From: a bacterium
GTDB taxonomy: Bacteria; Patescibacteriota; Minisyncoccia; Portnoybacterales; JAGGTM01
NCBI GenBank assembly: GCA_021163745.1
Contig: JAGGTM010000024.1
Location: 1 to 5,135 of the forward strand
Length of the DNA stretch: 5,135 nt
Reading direction: 5' to 3'
Part shown: in pieces, positions 1 through 5,128 of the stretch
Layout: each line of letters opens with the position of its first letter
Position numbering within the stretch: the first letter of the stretch is position 1
Program-made: the position numbers and the translations under genes
The notes under the pieces: model-generated
Database searches by the model: none
Told to the model about the DNA's origin: nothing
Seen by the model: the letters and a program-made list of their open reading frames with translations, nothing else

Positions 1-1
1 A

Positions 2-706
2 GGTCCGGTTAAAATTGATCGAGAGGATCAATCGAGGGTAGTTTTAGTGACCGCAAATGTCGCTGGCAGAGATGTTGGTAGTATTGTGAAGGATATTAAA
101 AAAGAATTAGCTGATTATTCGTTGCCAGTTGGTTATTTTATTGAATATGGCGGTTCTTATAAGCAAATGCAGGATAGTTTTAAAGTATTAACTGGTGCTT
201 TAATTTTAGCAATTCTTTTAGTTTATATGGTAATGGCTTCACAGTTTGAATCATTAGTTTATCCCTTTATTGTAATGTTTGAAATACCACTGGCTTTTAT
301 TGGCGTAGGATTGGCATTGTTTATTACCGGACAAACATTATCCTTATCTTCGTTTATTGGTATAATAATGTTAGCCGGTATAGTTGTAAATAATGCTATT
401 GTTTTAATTGATTACGTTAATCAATTGCGCAAAAAAGGGATGGATACATTGAATGCTTTAATTGAAGGTGGCACTACCCGGCTTCGACCAATTCTAATTA
501 CTTCTTTAACTACTTTATTTGGAATGCTGCCTATGGCTTTATCTCAACAAGAGGGATCAGAAATGATGAGACCGATGGCAATTACCGTAATTGGCGGTTT
601 GTTAGTTTCGACCATACTAACACTTGTTATAATTCCTGTTACCTACAACGTTGTAGAAGATATTTTTCGCCGGCCAACGGTAAAAATAAATGATGTTTCA
701 TATTAG
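2..706 (+). CDS. RND efflux transporter, HAE1/AcrB-type, C-terminal part (5' truncated by the window)
   Basis: Inner-membrane pump subunit of a proton-driven RND tripartite or HAE1-type exporter; the substrate cannot be told from this part. Only the last 234 residues are here, against about 1,000-1,050 for a full family member. The frame is open to the window edge, and the residues before the GTG at 47 (reading ...DREDQSRVVLVTANVAGRD) are typical RND porter-domain sequence, so GTG 47 is not a start. In the fragment, the end of the porter domain (about 1-60) is followed by helices TM8-TM12 at about 61-79, 87-108, 113-139, 162-180 and 194-218. The TM10 motif GIVVNNAIVLIDYVNQLR and the RLRPILITS motif before TM11 are diagnostic. 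The latter carries the equivalents of AcrB Arg971 and Thr978, while Asn stands where AcrB has Lys940, as in many HAE1 members. It ends in TAG, 55 nt before the next gene. Confidence 0.95.
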   Translation, partial: GPVKIDREDQSRVVLVTANVAGRDVGSIVKDIKKELADYSLPVGYFIEYGGSYKQMQDSFKVLTGALILAILLVYMVMASQFESLVYPFIVMFEIPLAFIGVGLALFITGQTLSLSSFIGIIMLAGIVVNNAIVLIDYVNQLRKKGMDTLNALIEGGTTRLRPILITSLTTLFGMLPMALSQQEGSEMMRPMAITVIGGLLVSTILTLVIIPVTYNVVEDIFRRPTVKINDVSY

Positions 707-716
707 GTCGAGATTT

Positions 717-737
717 AATCCTCTTTATGGATTTTTA
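717..737 (+). terminator. Weak terminator-like hairpin after the RND gene
   Basis: AATCC (717-721) can pair with GGATT (729-733) around a 7-nt loop, and the 3' arm runs into a short T tract. The stem is only 5 bp and AT-rich, so it is at best a leaky terminator. Read-through into the next gene is likely. Confidence 0.2.
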
Positions 738-761
738 TAATTAAACACCAGAGACAAAAAT

Positions 762-1340
762 ATGGAGTATAAAAAAAATAGTGTCCCAATTTCAAAATTA
801 GAAACAACAGGAAACAAAAATAATCAATCAGAAAAAGCGAGAAACTCAATATTTTCTTTTGCGGAATTGGAAATCAAAATAAGAGGAGTGATTTTCGGGT
901 TGTTTGGTTCCATTATAGCCAGCTTTGGTGTAGCTTTGGGAGTATCTGTTTTAACTACAGATCGTTGGACTATATTAATATCCGGATTAATTGTGGGTAT
1001 GGCAAGTAGTTTTGCTAATTCTTTTGGTCCTTTGGTTTCTAAAACGCGTCTTATCGGTAGTCGGGCTTATTCCAAGGGTGATTTTATGCAAGCCACCGGT
1101 TCTTTAATACTCACTTTCATTATTGTTGGTTTGCCTCTTATTTCTTATCTATTAATGGATGATTTGGCTATAGCCAGAGTGATTTCTGTAATGACCGGCT
1201 TAGTGCTTCTATTTATCTTTGGAGTTCACTGGGCGCAATTAGAAAACGAGTCCCCATTATCTTACGCTTTTATAATGACTATAATTGGAGTGGTTGGTGC
1301 TGCAATTTGCTACCTGTTTGCTTTTTATTTTATAAAATAG
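762..1340 (+). CDS. VIT1/CCC1-like five-helix membrane protein with degenerate metal site
   Basis: Predicted integral membrane protein of 192 residues. A polar, Lys/Asn-rich N-terminus (1-37) is followed by five hydrophobic segments at about 41-63, 70-92, 113-132, 138-157 and 168-190. Order and spacing fit the vacuolar iron transporter (VIT1/CCC1) fold: an IRGVIFGLFGS stretch at the start of TM1 resembles the family's RD-FGANDG motif, TM2 ends in a polar SKTR stretch, and TM4 leads into a short polar ENESPLSYA loop before TM5, like the family's 'splrsa' segment. The conserved TM1 Asp appears to be Gly/Ser, the SM...E motif of TM2 reads SS...S, and the cytoplasmic metal-binding helical domain between TM2 and TM3 is missing. 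Family membership is therefore an inference from architecture, and iron or manganese transport should not be assumed. No Shine-Dalgarno is evident before ATG 762. The gene lies 25 nt upstream of the patatin start and may be co-transcribed with it. Confidence 0.8.
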   Translation: MEYKKNSVPISKLETTGNKNNQSEKARNSIFSFAELEIKIRGVIFGLFGSIIASFGVALGVSVLTTDRWTILISGLIVGMASSFANSFGPLVSKTRLIGSRAYSKGDFMQATGSLILTFIIVGLPLISYLLMDDLAIARVISVMTGLVLLFIFGVHWAQLENESPLSYAFIMTIIGVVGAAICYLFAFYFIK

Positions 1341-1365
1341 TAGTATAAAAATAACTAATTTGTTG

Positions 1366-2235
1366 ATGGGACAAAAAAACTCTACGACAGATTTTAAAAG
1401 ACCAAAGATTGGCTTAGCATTAGGAAGCGGTGGGGCAAAAGGATTGGCGCATATTGGCGTGATTAAGGTTCTGGAAAAAAATAATATTCCGATTGACTTT
1501 ATTGCCGGTTCAAGTATCGGTGCTTTAATCGGAGGTTTTTATTCAGCTACTAAAGATATCAGGCGGATTGAGGAAATAGCTCTTGGTGCTAACTGGCGAC
1601 AAGTATTATCTTTAATTGATCCATCTTTGCGACGAGGGTTAATTAAAGGCGAGAAAATAAAGAAATTTATTGAAGCCCATATCGGGAAAGTAAAATTTCA
1701 AGATTTGAAAATTCCACTTTCCGTGATAGCGACCGATTTAAAAACAGGAGAAATAATTCCTATCAGTCAAGGCGAAGTGGCTTCAGCAGTTAGAGCAAGT
1801 ATTTCATTTCCTTTGATTTTTAAGCCTGTGGAACGGGAGGGCAGATTACTGGCTGATGGTGGGTTATCTTTGCCGGTGCCGGTAGAAATTGTAAGGAAAA
1901 TGGAAGCAGGATTGGTGATAGCAGTTAATTTGGATGCTGATTATTTTACTAACAGAGGGAATAATAAAACTAATCTGGGTTTTTATGAAATTGCCAGCAA
2001 TTCAATCAATCTTTTGTGTTATCATCTTGCCCGCTGGAATACTAAAGACGCTGATATCACTGTTGAGCCTAAATTAAGCATAAAGATGGGTATCGTGCAT
2101 TGGGATAAATTTTTAGACGGCAGAGATATAATTTTAGCCGGTGAGTCGGCTATGAAAAAGAAATTACATCAATTACAGAAATTGATTTATTACAAGAGTC
2201 GATTTACCAGAAAGCAAAGTCGGTTTGATGAGTAA
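1366..2235 (+). CDS. Patatin-like phospholipase, RssA/YchK type
   Basis: Cytoplasmic or membrane-associated serine lipid acyl hydrolase of 289 residues, close to the usual 280-320 of bacterial RssA/YchK-type patatins. Counting from ATG 1366, the oxyanion-hole loop is GSGGAKG (20-26), the nucleophile elbow is G-S-S-I-G (48-52, Ser50), and the second dyad residue is Asp164 in DGG (164-166). The conserved ATDLKTGE and VRASISFPLIFKPV segments lie between them, so the enzyme looks catalytically intact. No signal peptide or transmembrane segment is seen. Its natural substrate is unknown; family members hydrolyse phospholipids or acyl esters. Two TTG codons at 1360 and 1363 are in frame, but ATG 1366 is preferred because neither TTG has a Shine-Dalgarno; ATG 1366 has none either. 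Lying 25 nt after the VIT-like gene, it is plausibly in one unit with that gene and the RND pump. Confidence 0.93.
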   Translation: MGQKNSTTDFKRPKIGLALGSGGAKGLAHIGVIKVLEKNNIPIDFIAGSSIGALIGGFYSATKDIRRIEEIALGANWRQVLSLIDPSLRRGLIKGEKIKKFIEAHIGKVKFQDLKIPLSVIATDLKTGEIIPISQGEVASAVRASISFPLIFKPVEREGRLLADGGLSLPVPVEIVRKMEAGLVIAVNLDADYFTNRGNNKTNLGFYEIASNSINLLCYHLARWNTKDADITVEPKLSIKMGIVHWDKFLDGRDIILAGESAMKKKLHQLQKLIYYKSRFTRKQSRFDE

Positions 2236-2400
2236 ACATTCGGAGTTTAAGAAATAGAAAATGATAATATTTTTAACGGCTTATTTTCTAGAATGAAATA
2301 CGGAAGATTACAGCGATGGACTGATTTATCGTTAAAATATATTTTTTAATTATAATTTAATAGATATTTATCGTTTTTCTTGAATTTGTTCTTTTTCCAC
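2236..2400. other. Intergenic region between the patatin gene and the tetR promoter
   Basis: No coding sequence is supported here. The stretch is very AT-rich, with T runs after 2340. TTTTAACG (2271-2278) and CGTTAAAA (2330-2337) form a perfect 8-bp inverted repeat enclosing 51 nt, followed by a T-rich tract. The large loop makes this a poor intrinsic terminator, but it is the only candidate for ending the upstream transcript. Inside the loop, TTCTAGAA is a small palindrome. Confidence 0.4.
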
Positions 2401-2440
2401 TTGACAGATATTTATTTGCCTTGATATAGTATGATATAGT
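2401..2440 (+). promoter_or_regulatory. Sigma70-type promoter of tetR with duplicated extended -10
   Basis: A consensus -35 TTGACA (2401-2406) is followed after 18 nt by TATAGT (2425-2430), preceded by TGA to give an extended -10. The ten-mer TGATATAGTA is perfectly repeated in tandem (2422-2431 and 2432-2441), giving a second extended -10 at 2432-2440. Expected starts are near 2437 and 2447, just before or inside the operator at 2448-2463. The motif match is strong; use in vivo is inferred. Confidence 0.7.
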
Positions 2441-2447
2441 AAAATTA

Positions 2448-2463
2448 CTTACCAATCGGTAAG
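2448..2463. promoter_or_regulatory. Putative TetR operator (CTTACC-N4-GGTAAG)
   Basis: CTTACC (2448-2453) and GGTAAG (2458-2463) form a perfect 6-bp inverted repeat around AATC. The shape is typical of TetR-family operators. It sits directly downstream of the promoter and 16 nt before the ATG of the TetR gene, where bound repressor would block initiation. This suggests negative autoregulation. I found no second full copy in the window, so control of the radical SAM gene would have to come through read-through or through another site. Confidence 0.65.
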
Positions 2464-2479
2464 CAGACAGAATAAAATT

Positions 2480-3067
2480 ATGGAAAAAACTATTAGAAAA
2501 TCCGAAGATATTATTCAAGATACTAAAAAATATATTATTGATACAGCCCGTCAATTGTTTTCAAAATTCAGTTATCTTGGGGTTTCTATGAACGATATTG
2601 CCAGAAGAGTAAATATTACCAAAGCTGCGCTTTATTATCATTTTACCGGCAAGAAAGAAATTTATGAAAAAGTGCTTGACAATGTATTTGATGATTTGAG
2701 TTTATCTATTGCTCAGGCATTGAAAGAGGATACTATTGACAAGAAACTGCACAAATTAATTAAAAATTACATAAACTTTGGTCTTAAAGAGAAAAATTTT
2801 ATTAGGGCTTTAATGTTAAGACTACCTTCAAGTGACAGGATAGCGAAACGTATTACTCAATCAAGGGAGCGGATTATTAATTTAATCCAACCGATAATTG
2901 AGGAGAAGGCACTCGCAAGTAGAAAAATGACAAAAAAAGTTGATGTCAAATTGTTAACTTCTTTATTAATTGGGATGATGGACGGGTTACTTTTGGAATA
3001 TTCGTTTTTAAACAAAAAGATAAATTTGGCAAAAATATCAGAGCAAATTGTTGCTGCTCTGTTTTAA
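2480..3067 (+). CDS. TetR/AcrR-family transcriptional regulator
   Basis: One-component DNA-binding regulator of 195 residues, the usual size for the family (about 190-220). The N-terminal TetR_N domain covers about residues 14-62. It runs from IIDTARQLFSKFSYLGVSM through the helix-turn-helix DIARRVNITKAALYYHF (39-55) and the following GKKEIYEKVL helix. The C-terminal helical domain (about 70-195) should bind a ligand and dimerise, but its sequence does not reveal the ligand. ATG 2480 is the natural start: it precedes the TetR_N domain by a normal distance and follows the promoter and operator. It lacks a clear Shine-Dalgarno. The gene is transcribed in the same direction as the radical SAM gene that follows after about 140 nt, and may control it, itself, or the upstream efflux genes. 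Autoregulation is the best-supported role. Confidence 0.93.
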   Translation: MEKTIRKSEDIIQDTKKYIIDTARQLFSKFSYLGVSMNDIARRVNITKAALYYHFTGKKEIYEKVLDNVFDDLSLSIAQALKEDTIDKKLHKLIKNYINFGLKEKNFIRALMLRLPSSDRIAKRITQSRERIINLIQPIIEEKALASRKMTKKVDVKLLTSLLIGMMDGLLLEYSFLNKKINLAKISEQIVAALF

Positions 3068-3094
3068 GGGTCAGGTTTACTCAGAAAAACCCTT
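3066..3094 (+). other. Hairpin at the 3' end of tetR
   Basis: AAGGGT (3066-3071), overlapping the tetR stop codon, can pair with ACCCTT (3089-3094) around a 17-nt loop. Inside it, GGTTT and AAACC offer an alternative pairing. No T tract follows, so this is not a convincing terminator. It may stabilise the 3' end or be chance. Confidence 0.25.
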
Positions 3095-3143
3095 ACACCA
3101 TGGTTATTAAGCGTGATGTAGGATAAAGTTAATAGAGACAGCA

Positions 3144-3193
3144 GGGAAGCGTTCAATTTACAAATTTATTTGAATTTGTATTGAACGTTCCTC
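3144..3193. repeat. Long imperfect palindrome upstream of the radical SAM gene
   Basis: GTTCAATTTACAAATT (3151-3166) pairs with AATTTGTATTGAAC (3173-3186) around the 6-nt loop TATTTG; the only break is a 2-nt bulge (TT) in the left arm. Outer pairs (C3150-G3187, G3149-T3188 as wobble, A3148-T3189, and GG with CC just beyond) lengthen the stem towards 20 bp. No T run follows, which argues against a terminator. It could be a folded mRNA leader or a DNA-level protein site. It covers the TTG at 3181, arguing against that codon as the start. Confidence 0.6.
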
Positions 3194-3207
3194 CAAGTCC
3201 AAGAATT

Positions 3208-4665
3208 ATGCTAAATAAAATGACATCAAAAATAAAACGAAATACTTATCTTTTTCTTATTAGAAGGGCGTTTAATACTAAGACCGGAAGAAAAATTATC
3301 CTTGACCAGTTTGATAAAAGGGCATATAAGGCTATCGTAGAAAAAGGGTTGGAGGATAACCTTAGAGAGGTTCAAATGAAAAAATACCAATGGATAAAAG
3401 CACTTGTTAGACAGGGATTAAAAAATTATGAAAAAGGATATATATCTTATCATATTATTGAGAGGTTGTTAGAAGTTTTAGGGTTTAATAATTTTTTTAG
3501 AGATACTTTGACAGACGCAGGGAAAGTAAAAGAGGCATTTAGAAAAAAGTATAATACCAAACCGCCGCTTTTTATAACGATTTCTCCTACCCAAGTATGT
3601 AACTTGAGATGCAAGGGATGCTATGCCGCTTCGTCACCTGAAACCGGAGCAACGATTCCTTTTGATATTTTAGATAGAATTTTAGATGAAAACCATAATA
3701 TTTTCGGTAGCAGATTTGTAGTAGTTTCCGGCGGAGAGCCGTTGATGTATAAAAGCCAAGGAAAAACTATTTTTGATATTTTTGAGAAGTATAATGATAC
3801 ATTTTTTATCTTTTATACCAACGGTACATTAATTACAAAAGAAGTTGCTGAAAAACTGACCAAGACAGGAAATGCTTTTCCGCAAATTTCAGTTGAAGGG
3901 TTTGAAAAAGAGACAGACGAAAGGAGAGGAAAGGGTGTTTTTCAAAGAACTTTAGATGCAATGAAAAATTTAAGAGAAGCGGGAATGCCATTTGTTATCT
4001 CTGTTACTGGAACTAGAAGAAATATAGATACTCTTTTAAGCGATGAATTTTATGATTTTTGGTTTGAAGAACAGGGAGCAACTTATATGTGGCAGTTTCA
4101 GCTGATGCCAATCGGCAGAGGGAAAGAAGTTTTTGACTTAATGCCTAGCCCGGAAGAAAGGGTTAAGCTATATAGAAAATGGGAAGAGTTATTAGAAAGA
4201 GGATATCCAATTGCCGATTTTTGGAATTCCGGCGTTTTATCAAATGGCTGTATTGCTTATGGAAGAGAATCGGGCGGATATTTTTATATTGACTGGAACG
4301 GAAATATTATGCCTTGCGTCTTTATTCCTTATTATATAAATAATGTTTATGATTTATATAAGCAGGGAAAAACTATTGCCGATGCATTGTTTTCGGATTT
4401 CTTTAAAAAAGGAAGAGAATGGCAGAAAAAATATGGTTATGCTTGTCCTAAAAAAGCGGAAAATTGGTTGATGCCTTGTTCAATCAGGGACCATTATAAG
4501 TATTTCAGAGAAAATATACTTCCTGAAAACGCTAAAGGAGAAGATAAATTTGCTGAAGAGGCAAAGAGTTCAAAAGAGTATTATGAGAAACTGGTTGAAT
4601 ATGACAAAAAACTTAAAGAATTAACTCAACCTATTTGGGAAAAAGAGTATAAAAAGAATTCATAA
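3208..4665 (+). CDS. Radical SAM protein with reduced SPASM-like C-terminal domain
   Basis: Iron-sulfur enzyme expected to cleave S-adenosylmethionine to a 5'-deoxyadenosyl radical; the substrate is unknown. Numbering here is from the TTG at 3181 (subtract 9 for ATG 3208). A basic, helical N-terminal region of about 125 residues is unlike short MoaA-type enzymes. The radical SAM core starts at about 130, with the cluster motif CxxxCxxC at Cys140, Cys144 and Cys147 (TQVCNLRCKGCYAA), SAM-binding GGEP (184-187), YTNGTLI (212-218) and ISVEGF (236-241). The C-terminal part has Cys357, a GNIMPC motif ending at Cys379, Cys422 and Cys433. That resembles the CxnGx4C half of SPASM with fewer later cysteines, so one auxiliary cluster is likely. 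ATG 3208 is chosen because TTG 3181 lies inside a palindrome; ATG 3220 is possible. None has a Shine-Dalgarno. Of 28 arginine codons 27 are AGA or AGG. The protein is soluble and cytoplasmic by appearance. Confidence 0.92.
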   Translation: MLNKMTSKIKRNTYLFLIRRAFNTKTGRKIILDQFDKRAYKAIVEKGLEDNLREVQMKKYQWIKALVRQGLKNYEKGYISYHIIERLLEVLGFNNFFRDTLTDAGKVKEAFRKKYNTKPPLFITISPTQVCNLRCKGCYAASSPETGATIPFDILDRILDENHNIFGSRFVVVSGGEPLMYKSQGKTIFDIFEKYNDTFFIFYTNGTLITKEVAEKLTKTGNAFPQISVEGFEKETDERRGKGVFQRTLDAMKNLREAGMPFVISVTGTRRNIDTLLSDEFYDFWFEEQGATYMWQFQLMPIGRGKEVFDLMPSPEERVKLYRKWEELLERGYPIADFWNSGVLSNGCIAYGRESGGYFYIDWNGNIMPCVFIPYYINNVYDLYKQGKTIADALFSDFFKKGREWQKKYGYACPKKAENWLMPCSIRDHYKYFRENILPENAKGEDKFAEEAKSSKEYYEKLVEYDKKLKELTQPIWEKEYKKNS

Positions 4666-4681
4666 AAATAAATAAATTTTT

Positions 4682-4690
4682 AGGAGGTGA
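4682..4690 (+). promoter_or_regulatory. Strong Shine-Dalgarno of the 64-residue protein gene
   Basis: AGGAGGTGA matches the anti-Shine-Dalgarno almost completely and lies at the right distance from ATG 4694. It shows that this small reading frame is really translated, probably more strongly than the radical SAM gene, which has no such site. Confidence 0.85.
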
Positions 4691-4693
4691 AAG

Positions 4694-4888
4694 ATGTTTG
4701 GGTTAAATCCAGAGTACAATTGGAAGGTGGCCGTAGAGGAAGCATTAGAGGATTTTGAATATATTGGTCTTCTAATTAAGAAAGGAAAAATTAATCAGGT
4801 GCTCGAACTTTTAAAATTAATAGAAAAGAAAATAGCGCCTTTTGAGTTGAATGAGTCAAAGGTACCTAAAAAAGATTTTTTTTGCTAA
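4694..4888 (+). CDS. Small helical protein ending in Cys, partner gene of the radical SAM enzyme
   Basis: A 64-residue protein that I do not recognise. It has no signal peptide and no transmembrane segment. Residues about 10-30 and 33-48 look like two amphipathic helices joined at Gly31, followed by a looser tail rich in Pro and Lys (49-64) that ends FFC. It has 10 Lys, 11 Glu/Asp and no Arg, and the terminal Cys64 is its only cysteine. It starts 28 nt after the radical SAM stop, has an excellent Shine-Dalgarno, and is followed at once by a terminator, so it is the last gene of that unit. It could be a substrate, a chaperone-like partner or an unrelated regulator. The terminal Cys rests on an exact run of eight T (4876-4883), after a run of six A: one T more would change the end to FFLLKS, and one fewer would read on through the terminator. 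Confidence 0.75.
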   Translation: MFGLNPEYNWKVAVEEALEDFEYIGLLIKKGKINQVLELLKLIEKKIAPFELNESKVPKKDFFC

Positions 4889-4897
4889 AAAGTTAAG

Positions 4898-4925
4898 AAA
4901 GGAAGGCAATAAGAGCCTTCCTTTT
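4898..4925 (+). terminator. Intrinsic terminator of the radical SAM unit
   Basis: AAAGGAAGGC (4898-4907) pairs perfectly with GCCTTCCTTT (4915-4924), giving a 10-bp stem with a 7-nt loop, followed by TTTTGTTT. It starts 10 nt after the stop codon of the 64-residue protein gene. It is the clearest terminator in the window. Confidence 0.9.
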
Positions 4926-4982
4926 GTTTATGGCGAATAACGGGAAATAAAGGAAGACGAGAATAGAAGATACTCAGATTAT

Positions 4983-5010
4983 TTGATGCCCTCGAGTTTT
5001 CTGGTATATT
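4983..5010 (+). promoter_or_regulatory. Possible promoter for the gene starting at 5129
   Basis: TTGATG (4983-4988) and TATATT (5005-5010) are 16 nt apart, and TGG immediately before the second box gives an extended -10 (TGnTATATT). Transcription would start near 5017, leaving a leader of about 110 nt. The match is moderate in AT-rich DNA, where such boxes arise easily. Confidence 0.35.
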
Positions 5011-5029
5011 GCGGACTTATACAAAATAC

Positions 5030-5050
5030 TTCTCTTTTTTGAGAATTTTT
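5030..5050 (+). other. Short hairpin with T tract in the leader before 5129
   Basis: TTCTC (5030-5034) and GAGAA (5041-5045) pair around a loop of six T, and TTTTT follows. With a 5-bp stem this would be a weak terminator or attenuator. If the promoter at 4983-5010 is used it would lie inside the leader. Chance is a fair alternative. Confidence 0.2.
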
Positions 5051-5128
5051 GATAAAATAAGTTTAACACTTTGGTCATATAAGTACATTTTGTTACCTTA
5101 AAAAAAATAGACAGGAAGGAGGGGAACA

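Noticed and set aside
47..49. GTG as the start of the first gene
   Set aside because: The frame is open to the window edge and the upstream residues match RND porter-domain sequence, so the gene is truncated by the window rather than starting here.
113..500. Loss of the AcrB Lys940 equivalent as a sign of a dead pump
   Set aside because: Asn at this position (VVNNAIVLID) is common in functional HAE1-type relatives; the Arg and Thr positions near TM11 are kept.
1360..1365. TTG TTG codons as the start of the patatin gene
   Set aside because: ATG follows immediately at 1366, and the TTGs have no ribosome-binding support.
2271..2337. Inverted repeat as the terminator of the patatin unit
   Set aside because: The arms are only 8 bp, AT-rich and separated by 51 nt, so the hairpin would be too weak for efficient intrinsic termination.
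2357..2554. Minus-strand open frame of 65 codons
   Set aside because: It overlaps the tetR promoter, operator and start. Its translation is a low-complexity run rich in Asn, Ile, Ser and Phe, as expected from the complement of AT-rich DNA, and nothing recognisable supports it.
3181..3183. TTG as the start of the radical SAM gene
   Set aside because: It lies inside the right arm of a long palindrome and has no Shine-Dalgarno. ATG codons at 3208 and 3220 are in frame and lose no recognisable domain sequence. It cannot be fully excluded.
1..4888. Stop-codon reassignment (TGA as Gly or Trp)
   Set aside because: TGA is not used as a stop by the complete genes here, but none of them contains an in-frame TGA, and six stops are too few to infer a changed code.
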